Part shown: piece after piece, positions 8,214 to 14,450 of the stretch
How positions within the stretch are numbered: the stretch's first letter is position 1
Layout: every line of letters begins with the position of its first letter
Assembly (NCBI GenBank): GCA_021295675.1
Contig: JAGWBY010000008.1
Span: 1 to 14,450, forward strand
Reading direction: 5' to 3'
DNA: 14,450 nt
Origin: Candidatus Latescibacterota bacterium
GTDB taxonomy: Bacteria; Latescibacterota; UBA2968; UBA8231
Position numbers and translations under genes: made by a program
Notes under the pieces: generated by a model
The model's input: only the letters and a program-made list of their open reading frames with translations
What the model was told of the DNA's origin: nothing
Databases searched by the model: none

Positions 8214-9214
8214 GGGGGAGTCCGGCGGAAGTCTTGGAGATGTCGCGCTATTTGCTCGTGGGCCTCACGGGAAAAGGCCCGGCCTACAAGCTCGGCTTCG
8301 GAACTGGCGACGAGGCCCTTGAAGGTCTCTATATCCTCTGGGTTCACCTCGACTAGCGACAGGCCGTTGGCCTGCAACACGGTCATGGCCTCGTCGTTTT
8401 CTCGGCGGTTGCGCTGATTCAGATCGGCCATGTGCTGCCGAGCTATGCGGTGGATGTGCTCGCGATCTTCGGCGGGAATTTTGTCGAAAGATCGCTTGTC
8501 GATCAAGAGAGCGCCTAGGGTGTAGTTGATGGGCAGTTGGGTGACGTATTTTGCGCGGGTAAACCATTGGAGGACAATGGTCGCCGCTGGCGAGGCGTAC
8601 ACCACATCGATTAGGTTAGTCTGCAACCCGAGGAGGACATCTGGGATGTTCAGGGGAACCGAAGTGACGCCGGCTAAACGGAAAAGCACGGAGGTCAGCG
8701 GTTCATCGGGTAGCTGCCATACCTTTTGGGCGCGCATGTCCTCGACAGTAGCTATGGGTTGCTGCGAGAGAATGTGGACAAAGCCGATGTCGGCCCAACC
8801 GAGAAAGACATAACCCCGTTCTTCGTATCCCTGTCGGTAAAAGGCATCCATTTTCTCGAGTACGCAATCCACTTCGGCATAGCTATCGAAGAGAAAGGGC
8901 ATTTGCAGCGCGAGCACATCGGGCAAGGTCTGGCTGACGCCTTGCCCGCCAAAATTACCGCCGTGGAGCTGGCCGATGCGCATTTTGCGCAAGACGACTT
9001 TCTCGTCGCCTTGGACGCCGCCGGGATAGATTTTGAACCCCACGTTATCCCCTGTCTCCCGCCGCACATCCGCATCAATGGTACGGAGGACATCGGCCCA
9101 GCTGCTACCCTCTGGGGCTAGGGTCGCAATTTTGAGGAGGTGATTGGGTTGAGCCGCAACAGAGTTGGCTATGAGTGCGGCGACGACCGCAAAAAGTCCT
9201 TTAAAAGAAATCAT
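8210..9214 (-). CDS. dctP: TRAP periplasmic solute receptor (TatP-like DctP)
   Basis: Periplasmic ligand-binding protein of the TRAP importer, 334 residues. A signal peptide covers residues 1-21 (SVAA before Gln22). The mature part begins LLKIATLAPEGSSWA, the standard DctP opening, and continues with IYPGGVQGDEKVVLRKMRIGQL and LLGLQTNLIDVVYASP. At the position where most DctP proteins have KxRvp, with the Arg that holds a carboxylate, this one reads AQKVWQLP with Trp166. That substitution fits the TatT-associated receptors (Treponema Tp0957 type), so the ligand need not be an organic acid. The ATG lies inside the last codons of tatT (14-bp overlap), with no clear Shine-Dalgarno, implying coupled translation. 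Confidence 0.92.
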   Translation of the reverse strand: MISFKGLFAVVAALIANSVAAQPNHLLKIATLAPEGSSWADVLRTIDADVRRETGDNVGFKIYPGGVQGDEKVVLRKMRIGQLHGGNFGGQGVSQTLPDVLALQMPFLFDSYAEVDCVLEKMDAFYRQGYEERGYVFLGWADIGFVHILSQQPIATVEDMRAQKVWQLPDEPLTSVLFRLAGVTSVPLNIPDVLLGLQTNLIDVVYASPAATIVLQWFTRAKYVTQLPINYTLGALLIDKRSFDKIPAEDREHIHRIARQHMADLNQRNRRENDEAMTVLQANGLSLVEVNPEDIETFKGLVASSEAELVGRAFSREAHEQIARHLQDFRRTPP

Positions 9215-10070
9215 CGGCTTGGTCTAAGAGAATCTGCGCCTGTCTTTGGGCGGCGATGTTTTGCAAGGTAAGCTCCGGTACGGCGTCTGCCGAACTGGTT
9301 AGGGCTTGGTTGAGCAGGGACTCGTATAGCTCCCGGTCAAAAGTGATCCGAGCATAGAATTTGGCCTTGGCAACGTACACCATGAGTACCTGTCCTTTGC
9401 TGATGGCCACGGCTCGGTCGAAGTGCTTGGCGGCCTTTTCCGGGTTGCCACCCAACATCGGCGGCAGGGCGGCGTAATAGGACCCCAAGAAGACATGGGG
9501 AGTCCCGTATTGAAAGGTCTCGTCTTGGTCCACGATCCACTGCATGAGTTTAATAACTTTGGGCAATTCGGCCAGCGCCGCCATGGATTCAATGTTGGCA
9601 CTAATCCAGGCTCCCCAACTCGAAGCGGCCCAAAATACGACCGGCAGGTCTGAAGCCTCTAGGTCGTCGGTGACGCGGATATATTCGGCATACGGCGCTT
9701 GGAGCAAGCCTGGTTGGCTAAGGCGCAGGGCGAGGGCTTTGAGGCCGTTGACCTTGCCCCGGTGGTACAGGTGCTTGGCCCGTTCGGGATCATCGACTTC
9801 GACCAAAGTGGCGTAGGAAGTATATATTTCAGCAGCACTTAAGAGCAATTGCGGATCTTGCGGATTGGCCACCAGCAGACCCTCTAATAAGAGCAAGAAG
9901 GTCGGCACGCCCGAGGCGACCAAATCCAAGTCGTCGTGCCGGGCCGTGGCCGCACTGACGTCCTCTATCAGGGATCCCACCAGCGCAGACTGCAACCTAG
10001 CGGCGCACCCAAGCGGGCCAAAGGTGAGGGTCGCCAGCAAGAGCGTTGTCAAAAGGTGTTTAGCTACCAT
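9201..10070 (-). CDS. tatT: TRAP-associated TPR lipoprotein TatT
   Basis: Helical, probably lipid-anchored periplasmic protein of the TatT component family, which partners TRAP solute receptors. The 289 residues start with a hydrophobic leader ending GPLGC, Cys22 being the likely lipidated residue, although Pro at -3 is not the ideal lipobox. The rest is helical and repeat-like: LLLSAAEIYTSYATLVEVDDPERAKHLY is followed by a GAWISAN region and GNPEKAAKHFDRAVAI, a TPR-like turn. The protein comes directly before dctP with a 14-bp overlap, the gene order known from Treponema (tp0956-tp0957). A hairpin ends about 10 bases upstream of the ATG, so its promoter or leader arrangement is unclear. The dctM of the same transporter is broken, so TatT may have no working transporter. 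Confidence 0.88.
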   Translation of the reverse strand: MVAKHLLTTLLLATLTFGPLGCAARLQSALVGSLIEDVSAATARHDDLDLVASGVPTFLLLLEGLLVANPQDPQLLLSAAEIYTSYATLVEVDDPERAKHLYHRGKVNGLKALALRLSQPGLLQAPYAEYIRVTDDLEASDLPVVFWAASSWGAWISANIESMAALAELPKVIKLMQWIVDQDETFQYGTPHVFLGSYYAALPPMLGGNPEKAAKHFDRAVAISKGQVLMVYVAKAKFYARITFDRELYESLLNQALTSSADAVPELTLQNIAAQRQAQILLDQADDFF

Positions 10071-10079
10071 TCAGACCCG

Positions 10080-10137
10080 AAAAATCGGCTAAGAGGGGTT
10101 CCTCGTTGGTTTTCTAACCCCTAAGTCCGCGATTTTT
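10080..10137. terminator. long hairpin, terminator or attenuator between the aminopeptidase gene and tatT
   Basis: Outer arms AAAAATCG (10080-10087) and CGATTTTT (10130-10137) pair perfectly. Inner arms AGGGGTT (10094-10100) and AACCCCT (10116-10122) also pair, with a 15-base loop. On the minus strand it ends in a T-run, like an intrinsic terminator for the upstream gene, yet it lies only about 10 bases before the tatT ATG. It could instead be an attenuator or a stability element in a longer transcript. Confidence 0.65.
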
Positions 10138-10138
10138 G

Positions 10139-11216
10139 TCACTGTCCATCTGTGAAATAATCCTTGGTGCCTTTGGCTTGGACTGCGTCGCCGACCCGGT
10201 CCTCCTCGGCCTTCGTCGTCTTCAGCACAGGCCGCAAAAATCTCCAAGGCACTAGCCAAGTCCTCGCCGCGCGCGCGATAGACAGCGGAAAAAAGCGTTA
10301 AATTGGCGTTGTAGCGACGATAAGATAAGAGTTGCGCATTGTTAAGTTCCCACCGTAGGAACCCATCGTACTGGTTGTGAATAAACTGCGCCTTAATGAG
10401 GGCGAAATCGCGCTGGCGCTGGACAAAAACGACTTGCCGGTCTCGCAGTACAACGCTGCGGGGCAAGTCCAATGAGTAGAGGCTGTCGAGTGCAGCGACG
10501 GTCTCGGCCATGAACCGCCGAAAGAGAGCGGCATCCGCCCGGCGTGCCTCGGCCTGTTGCAAGAGTGGGGTATCAGTGCCGAAGTGCTGCGCCAAGAAAA
10601 GCAGGGACCCTTGGCGACCGACGAAGGTTGCCAAGCTCTCGTTGTAATCGGTCTGCCCTGGGGCATACACGAGGGCATGCGTCAGTTCGTGGAGGATCAA
10701 ATCGGCTAGTTGATCGGGCGCGTAGCCGAGCATTGGACTGAGAATTGGATCAGAGAAAAATCCCAAGGTGCTATAGGCACTGACTGGACGGACAATGGCA
10801 TCGTACCCTGCGGCGGCGAGGGCATCGCGCTGCTCGTCAGCCAAATCGCGGCGAAAGAAACCTTTGTAGGGGACCTCGCCGACGAACGGAAAATCCCAAG
10901 TATAGGGTGAAAAGCGGTCGGGTGGACAAGCGCTGACATTCCAACTGATCGGACCGCCGCCCGTATCGTAGAAAGTCGTGTACTGATCGTCTGTTTTCAG
11001 CCCCACGCTTTCGGCGTAGCGAAGGATGGCTTGGATCAGCTCCAGTTGTGTCCGAGTTTGCTCGGCTAAATCGGGGCGGACGAGGAGAGTTTGGACTGAA
11101 ATGCGCTTGTACACCACGCGGCTTTGGCCGCGGGCTAGATGCCAATAGTAATCGAGATTGCAGCCATAAATGCCCAATAGGCCAAGCCCGATGAGAACTC
11201 GAAATAAAAAAGGCAT
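10139..11216 (-). CDS. lipoprotein-like putative aminopeptidase (COG4324/PF10023 type), likely frameshifted near the 3' end
   Basis: Predicted zinc metallopeptidase of the COG4324 family; the physiological substrate is unknown. A lipoprotein leader ends IYGC (Cys19), followed by NLDYYWHLARGQ, like the family's 'GC..gYY.qa..GQ' opening. The zinc motif HELTHA is at 176-181, with NE (Glu193) downstream as likely third ligand. In the main frame the protein is 375 residues and stops at 10089, but from about residue 330 it turns arginine-rich (GRGGPGRRRSPSQRHQG) and runs through a hairpin. One base over, the other frame gives LKTTKAEEDRVGDAVQAKG and stops at 10139, just before that hairpin; I use that end. 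The shift lies near 10225-10233. It follows the 161-aa gene by 51 bases. No ribosome site is evident. Confidence 0.75.
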
Positions 11217-11267
11217 CCGCGGCCAACAGCCACTTGTGCGTCTTAATAGGAGAGCGAGCCAGCCAAT

Positions 11268-11753
11268 CTAGGGTTTGTTGGCGATCTTTTCTCCATCGAA
11301 GATCACATTGCCTTCTTTGTCGAGGACGCGACCGTCGCTGGTAAACTCATACTTCATGGATTGACCCAAGGTCAGGTGACGCTGTACTTCCTCTAAGTCT
11401 TGGTATTTCTCGATTAGCTTTTCAATCGGCCCCTCAAACGAAGTCTGCTGCCACTTCGGTCGATCCTTGTTGTGGGCGGCCCGCTCTTCAGCCGTCATAA
11501 TGGGCAGGCGCTCGGCAGCGGGGGTGAACCGCCCGGCCATGGCCTGTTGGCGGCGATACTTCTCGTGGCGCTTCTCCGACTCGGTCAGCATTTCTTCGGG
11601 AATGGCTTCGAAGCTGGTATCTTGGTCAGCTCCTTGCTCCCGGCGTTTTTGCTGCTCTTCTTGGACTTCGCGCGAAAGGCGCTGTTGGCGTTCGTGGTCC
11701 AAGCTAGTGTCGGTCCCTAATTTCCGCAGTACATGTCGTGCGGCCTTGTTCAT
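11268..11753 (-). CDS. hypothetical charged protein, 161 residues
   Basis: I do not recognise this protein. It has no signal peptide or membrane segment. The first two thirds are rich in Glu, Gln, Lys and Arg and look helical or coiled-coil (QQRLSREVQEEQQKRREQG). A middle region MTAEERAAHNKDRPKWQQTSF follows, and the C-terminus looks more compact, with SDGRVLDKEGNVIFDGE, perhaps a small beta hairpin. Coding looks real: the frame is open for 161 codons, GGGAGG lies 12 bases before the ATG (a little far), and a good promoter is present upstream. It is the first gene of the minus-strand set and diverges from mreB, sharing a compact control region with it. Confidence 0.7.
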   Translation of the reverse strand: MNKAARHVLRKLGTDTSLDHERQQRLSREVQEEQQKRREQGADQDTSFEAIPEEMLTESEKRHEKYRRQQAMAGRFTPAAERLPIMTAEERAAHNKDRPKWQQTSFEGPIEKLIEKYQDLEEVQRHLTLGQSMKYEFTSDGRVLDKEGNVIFDGEKIANKP

Positions 11754-11813
11754 AGGAATCGGCTGCCTCCCTGAAAATTGCGTGCAGTGTGTTCAAATTA
11801 GCTAGCGATAAAA

Positions 11814-11841
11814 AATATAAGGGGGGCGGGTGATTTGGCAA
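11814..11841 (-). promoter_or_regulatory. minus-strand sigma70-type promoter of the 161-aa gene
   Basis: On the minus strand, TTGCCA (11841-11836, 5 of 6 consensus) and TATATT (11819-11814, 5 of 6) are separated by 16 bases. The predicted start near 11807 leaves a leader of about 55 bases before the ATG at 11753. Confidence 0.6.
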
Positions 11842-11849
11842 ATCCAAAT
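11833..11849. repeat. small palindrome across both -35 boxes, candidate operator
   Basis: ATTTGG (11833-11838) and CCAAAT (11844-11849) form a perfect 6-bp inverted repeat around CAAAT. It covers the -35 boxes of both divergent promoters, where a bound dimeric regulator would block both. No regulator gene is seen nearby, and 6-bp arms can occur by chance in AT-rich spacers. Confidence 0.3.
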
Positions 11850-11864
11850 GACCTTAGTTATTAT
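11835..11864 (+). promoter_or_regulatory. plus-strand sigma70-type promoter of mreB
   Basis: TTGGCA (11835-11840, 5 of 6 consensus) and TATTAT (11859-11864, 5 of 6) are separated by 18 bases; TATAAA at 11862 is an alternative -10 with poorer spacing. The -35 overlaps the -35 of the divergent promoter almost base for base. The leader to the mreB ATG would be about 80 bases. Confidence 0.5.
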
Positions 11865-11940
11865 AAATAGACAAAGCGAATGCTCTCAATGCCTAGGGGC
11901 TCAGACCAAGGCTACAGAGTCGAGATTCAACTTTTTGGAT

Positions 11941-11944
11941 GGAG
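11941..11944 (+). promoter_or_regulatory. ribosome binding site of mreB
   Basis: GGAG lies 7 bases before the ATG at 11952 and decides that start over the in-frame ATG at 11880, which has no such site and would add 24 residues absent from MreB proteins. Confidence 0.75.
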
Positions 11945-11951
11945 ATACAGA

Positions 11952-12971
11952 ATGAGCGTTTTTTCTCGTTTCTTTTCGCATGAAATAGGTATAGACTTGG
12001 GTACCGCCAATACCTTGGTGTATGTCAAAGGCAAGGGAATCGTCCTCAACGAACCCTCAGTTGTTGCCCGCCAAGTCGCCACCCAAAAGGTTATTGCCGT
12101 CGGCGCAGAGGCCAAGGAAATGATGGGGCGTGAAAACGCTGGAATTCAAATAATTCGGCCTTTGAAAGACGGCGTTATCGCCGATTTTGAAGTTACCGAA
12201 GAGATGATTCGCAGCTTTATCCGCAAAGTAAAAAAGAACAAACTTTTCGTGCGGCCCAAGATCGTGGTAGCGGTCCCGGCAGGCAGCACTGAAGTAGAGA
12301 AACGGGCCGTGCGAAACTCCTGCGAGCGCGTGGGGGCCAGAGAAGTCTATCTGGTCAGCGAGCCGATGGCCGCGGCTATCGGCATGGGATTGCCAGTCCA
12401 TCAAGCCGTAGGCTCAATGGTTATCGATATTGGTGGCGGGACGACGGAGGTCGCTGTAATCGCCCTTTCAGGTCTCGTCGAACACGAGTCGCTGCGGGTG
12501 GCTGGGGAAGCTATGGATCAGTCAATTTCCGAGTGGATGCGCAGAAAGCACAACTTGCTTATTGGTGTCCAAGGTGCCGAGAACATCAAGTGGAAAATCG
12601 GGTCGGCGACGGAACTGAAAACGGAAGAGAGTATGCCGGTGCGCGGTCGCGACACCGTAGCCGGTCTACCCAAAGTCATGCAAGTAGATTCAGTTGAGAT
12701 ACGAGAAGCCCTATCCGGTTCCGTAGCTCAAATCGTCGCCAGCGTGCGCAGAGTGCTGGAGAGGATGCCGCCCGAATTGGCGGCAGATATCCTCGATAGG
12801 GGCATGGTGCTCTGCGGTGGTGGAAGCATGCTGCGGGGGCTGAGGGAACACCTGCTTGAGGCGACGAATTTGCCTACGTATGTCGATAGTGAAGATCCCC
12901 TCTCGGCCGTAGTACGGGGCAATGCCCGCATTCTCGAAGAGTTTGATAACTACCGCCAAGTTTTGCTCTAA
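11952..12971 (+). CDS. mreB: rod-shape-determining actin homologue MreB
   Basis: Bacterial actin that polymerises under the inner membrane and guides lateral wall synthesis with MreC and the Rod complex. The 339 residues equal the usual length. The N-terminus MSVFSRFF is a short amphipathic membrane-binding stretch. Nucleotide-binding motifs follow: phosphate 1 IGIDLGTANT (Asp15) and phosphate 2 DIGGGTTEVAVI (from Asp159), plus the adenosine motif region GMVLCGGGSMLRGL. VVAVPAGSTEVEKRAV and SEPMAAAIG are also typical. The gene is first in a plus-strand block, ending 7 bases before mreC. Its promoter region overlaps that of the divergent 161-aa gene. Confidence 0.97.
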   Translation: MSVFSRFFSHEIGIDLGTANTLVYVKGKGIVLNEPSVVARQVATQKVIAVGAEAKEMMGRENAGIQIIRPLKDGVIADFEVTEEMIRSFIRKVKKNKLFVRPKIVVAVPAGSTEVEKRAVRNSCERVGAREVYLVSEPMAAAIGMGLPVHQAVGSMVIDIGGGTTEVAVIALSGLVEHESLRVAGEAMDQSISEWMRRKHNLLIGVQGAENIKWKIGSATELKTEESMPVRGRDTVAGLPKVMQVDSVEIREALSGSVAQIVASVRRVLERMPPELAADILDRGMVLCGGGSMLRGLREHLLEATNLPTYVDSEDPLSAVVRGNARILEEFDNYRQVLL

Positions 12972-12978
12972 CTGAGTC

Positions 12979-13740
12979 ATGGCCAATACTCGGGAGCTCA
13001 TCGTCATTGGACTAGCCTTTGGCTGCGCCTTGATTTTGATGGGCTTACCTACATCCTATAAGACCTATATCGCCGAGCGCTGCCAAGCCGGTTTATTGGC
13101 ATCAGGGCAAGCACTATTTTCGCGAGTCATCCGCTCTGCTCATAACGAGGAAAAGAGCCGTTTTCTCCTGACTCAAAACGTAGCCCTAGCCCTTGACAAC
13201 ATGCAGCTACAGGAAGCTAGCTGGGAAAATGTGCGCCTGCGCAAGGCCCTGTCCTTTCGGCCTCTAGGCGGGGGTACGCGCGTTATTTCTGCCGAGGTGA
13301 TCGGCCGCGACCCCGACCATATTTACGACGCGATCGTCATCAACGTTGGTCGCGACCACGGCGTAGATAAGGATATGCCCGTGGTGACACCTGAAGGGCT
13401 CGTCGGGCACATTGCTCAAGTCGGCGGAGCGGACTCGGTCGTGCAGTTGTTGATGCGTACGAGAGTGAGTGCTTTGATCCAAGAGACACGCGCCCAAGGT
13501 ATCGTCTCTTGGATCGATGGCCAGTTCCGGTTGCGATTCGTCGAATCGAGCAACTTGGTGCGGGAGGGCGAGTTAGTCGTATCATCGGGGTTGGGCAGGC
13601 GGTACCCCAAGGGCATACCGATCGGCACGGTGGTAGAGGTGAATCAGGAGAAACGAGCACCAGTCTTTTTGCGGGTTATCCTCAAGTCGATTGTGGATTT
13701 CTCTGTCCTCGAAGAGGTTTTCGTACTCGGCAAAGATTAA
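12979..13740 (+). CDS. mreC: rod-shape-determining protein MreC
   Basis: Bitopic inner-membrane protein that links MreB to the periplasmic wall-synthesis enzymes. The 253 residues have a single N-terminal membrane helix (about 7-25). A coiled-coil stretch includes NVALALDNMQLQEASWENVRLRKAL. A periplasmic beta-barrel pair follows, with the family blocks AEVIGRDP..IYDAIVINVGRDHGV, MPVVTPEGLVGHIAQVG and VVSSGLGRRYPKGIPIG. The start ATG lies 7 bases after the mreB stop with only a weak ribosome site, suggesting coupling. mreD, the usual next gene, does not follow: the next gene is an HU/IHF-family gene with its own promoter. Confidence 0.95.
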   Translation: MANTRELIVIGLAFGCALILMGLPTSYKTYIAERCQAGLLASGQALFSRVIRSAHNEEKSRFLLTQNVALALDNMQLQEASWENVRLRKALSFRPLGGGTRVISAEVIGRDPDHIYDAIVINVGRDHGVDKDMPVVTPEGLVGHIAQVGGADSVVQLLMRTRVSALIQETRAQGIVSWIDGQFRLRFVESSNLVREGELVVSSGLGRRYPKGIPIGTVVEVNQEKRAPVFLRVILKSIVDFSVLEEVFVLGKD

Positions 13741-13756
13741 GAAGGTGCTGCTCGCC

Positions 13757-13785
13757 TTGACAGAGCATAAGCCGTGCCATATCCT
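13757..13785 (+). promoter_or_regulatory. promoter of the HU/IHF-family gene
   Basis: A perfect -35 TTGACA (13757-13762) lies 17 bases before TATCCT (13780-13785, 4 of 6 consensus), directly after the mreC stop. Transcription starting near 13792 would give a leader of about 55 bases to the TTG at 13848. It may also drive the small basic gene and perhaps the two tRNA genes. Confidence 0.6.
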
Positions 13786-13847
13786 TTAAAACTATTTGTT
13801 GGCGTGATAGTTACGCAATTTCAACCCATCCGAATGAGAGTGCGGTC

Positions 13848-14189
13848 TTGACGAAAGCTGATATCGTGCGTCTAATCGCCGAGGGAACAGGGCTTACCAA
13901 GACGGATACTGCGGCTGTGGTCGATGGGTTTATTGAATCCGTAGTCGAGGCTTTGGAACGGGAAGATCACATTGAGATTCGCGGTTTTGGTACCCTCAAA
14001 GTCGTCGAGCGCGCACCGCGCACTGGTCGCAATCCACGCACGGGTGCTGAAGTAAAAATCGCCGGTCGCAAGGCCCCGACATTTAAGCCCTCAAAGGAAT
14101 TGCGGGCGCGCGTCAATGGGGAAAACGCAGAGGACAAAGGTCCAGGAGATAGAAAAGATGCCCTGTGGCAGGAAGAGAAAGCGGCATAA
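13848..14189 (+). CDS. HU/IHF-family nucleoid DNA-binding protein with a C-terminal tail
   Basis: Small dimeric DNA-bending protein of the nucleoid. Residues 1 to about 90 are the complete HU/IHF fold: MTKADIVRLIAE, then GFGTLKVVERAPRTGRNP with the beta-arm RNP (61-63, Pro63 being the intercalating residue), and FKPSKELRARVN. HU or IHF subtype cannot be settled; the GFGT...RTGRNPRTG form is common to both. The protein has a polar tail of about 22 residues, ending EEKAA, beyond the normal end. The start is a TTG at 13848, as the nearest upstream ATG (13834) is in another frame. The last 32 bases overlap the next small gene, and the tail partly lies in this overlap. Confidence 0.92.
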   Translation: MTKADIVRLIAEGTGLTKTDTAAVVDGFIESVVEALEREDHIEIRGFGTLKVVERAPRTGRNPRTGAEVKIAGRKAPTFKPSKELRARVNGENAEDKGPGDRKDALWQEEKAA

Positions 14190-14250
14190 GATCGCTACGC
14201 ATAAGCGCAAGAAGAGACTGCGCAAGAATCGACACAAGAAGAACGTCTAG
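14158..14250 (+). CDS. 30-aa basic protein, AURKAIP1/COX24-domain type (mS38/bS22-like ribosomal protein)
   Basis: A tiny open frame from ATG 14158 to TAG 14248-14250 encodes 30 residues, 16 of them Lys or Arg. Its core KRHKIATHKRKKRLRKNR matches the short bacterial proteins annotated as AURKAIP1/COX24-domain, related to mitochondrial ribosomal protein mS38 and resembling mycobacterial bS22. It probably binds rRNA in the small ribosomal subunit; that role is inference from the family. GGAG at 14144-14147, 10 bases before the ATG, is a good ribosome site. The gene overlaps the 3' end of the HU-family gene by 32 bases in another frame and ends 5 bases before tRNA-Arg, so standard gene finders could miss it. 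Confidence 0.85.
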   Translation: MPCGRKRKRHKIATHKRKKRLRKNRHKKNV

Positions 14251-14255
14251 GCTAG

Positions 14256-14332
14256 GGGCTAATAGCTCAGTTGGATAGAGCGCCGGTCTCCGGAACCGGA
14301 GGTCCCAGGTTCGAGTCCTGGTTAGCTCACCA
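14256..14332 (+). tRNA. tRNA-Arg(CCG)
   Basis: Complete 77-base cloverleaf with encoded CCA. Acceptor GGGCTAA pairs with TTAGCTC (one G-T), D stem GCTC/GAGC, anticodon stem CCGGT/ACCGG around loop CTCCGGA (anticodon CCG), and T stem CCAGG/CCTGG around TTCGAGT. It decodes CGG. Confidence 0.97.
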
Positions 14333-14365
14333 TTTTGTCGCCAGAGGATGGTCGGATAATTGAGT

Positions 14366-14443
14366 CGGGGTGTGGCGCAGCCCGGCTAGCGCGCTTCCTT
14401 GGGGTGGAAGAGGTCGCTGGTTCAAATCCAGTCACCCCGACCA
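14366..14443 (+). tRNA. tRNA-Pro(GGG)
   Basis: Complete 78-base cloverleaf with encoded CCA. Acceptor CGGGGTG pairs with CACCCCG, D stem GCGC/GCGC, anticodon stem CTTCC/GGAAG around loop TTGGGGT (anticodon GGG), and T stem GCTGG/CCAGT around TTCAAAT. It lies 33 bases after tRNA-Arg, and a T-run at 14444-14448 follows, perhaps the start of a terminator. Confidence 0.97.
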
Positions 14444-14450
14444 TTTTTAT

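Noticed and set aside
11880..11951. mreB starting at the ATG at 11880
   Set aside because: It adds 24 residues not found in MreB; the ATG at 11952 has GGAG 7 bases upstream and gives the usual length.
1..14450. CRISPR arrays, insertion sequences, phage genes or attachment sites
   Set aside because: No regularly spaced repeats, transposase, integrase or direct repeats bordering McrBC or ending in the tRNAs could be seen.

Overview
This window reads as chromosomal DNA from a moderately GC-rich, Gram-negative, probably rod-shaped bacterium. It encodes the C-terminal strand of an outer-membrane beta-barrel, a periplasmic binding protein, two lipoprotein-like secreted proteins, and MreB and MreC. 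The barrel end resembles the PorV/UPF0164 type. A tiny mS38/bS22-like (AURKAIP1/COX24-type) basic protein is also present, which I associate loosely with FCB-superphylum-like lineages. The exact phylum cannot be fixed from the sequence alone. Several genes lack a clear Shine-Dalgarno and several starts are GTG or TTG.

Layout. (i) 1-109: the end of a plus-strand outer-membrane protein, meeting at a shared bidirectional terminator (134-166) a minus-strand group read leftwards: DASS/SLC13 anion transporter (3873-2383), purB (2336-909) and a divergent pyrH (903-169). (ii) 3888-6481: a two-gene plus-strand McrBC-type restriction system, an AAA+ GTPase with an unfamiliar N-terminal domain followed by a PD-(D/E)XK nuclease, with no methyltransferase beside it. 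(iii) 11753-6515: a long minus-strand set made of an unrecognised charged 161-aa protein, a lipoprotein-like COG4324/PF10023-type aminopeptidase, and a TRAP transporter of the TatT-associated kind (tatT, dctP/tatP, dctQ, dctM). (iv) 11835-14443: a plus-strand housekeeping block with mreB, mreC, an HU/IHF-family gene, the 30-aa basic protein overlapping its 3' end, then tRNA-Arg(CCG) and tRNA-Pro(GGG).

How the genes fit together. TatT, DctP, DctQ and DctM would form one periplasmic-capture and import system, with overlapping stop and start codons between partners. However, dctM lacks about 28 bp near its 3' end and is frameshifted, so the importer as sequenced is probably broken. The aminopeptidase gene also appears frameshifted close to its end: the other frame stops just before a strong hairpin. 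These could be true lesions or assembly errors. McrB and McrC would form a restriction complex. Between the 161-aa gene and mreB, two divergent promoters overlap at their -35 boxes over a small palindrome, which suggests mutually exclusive transcription.

The points most worth a second look are the McrB N-terminal domain, the broken dctM, the overlapping mS38-like small gene, the shared -35 region before mreB, and the dctP that has Trp in place of the usual ligand-binding Arg. I found no CRISPR array, insertion sequence, phage gene or rRNA.
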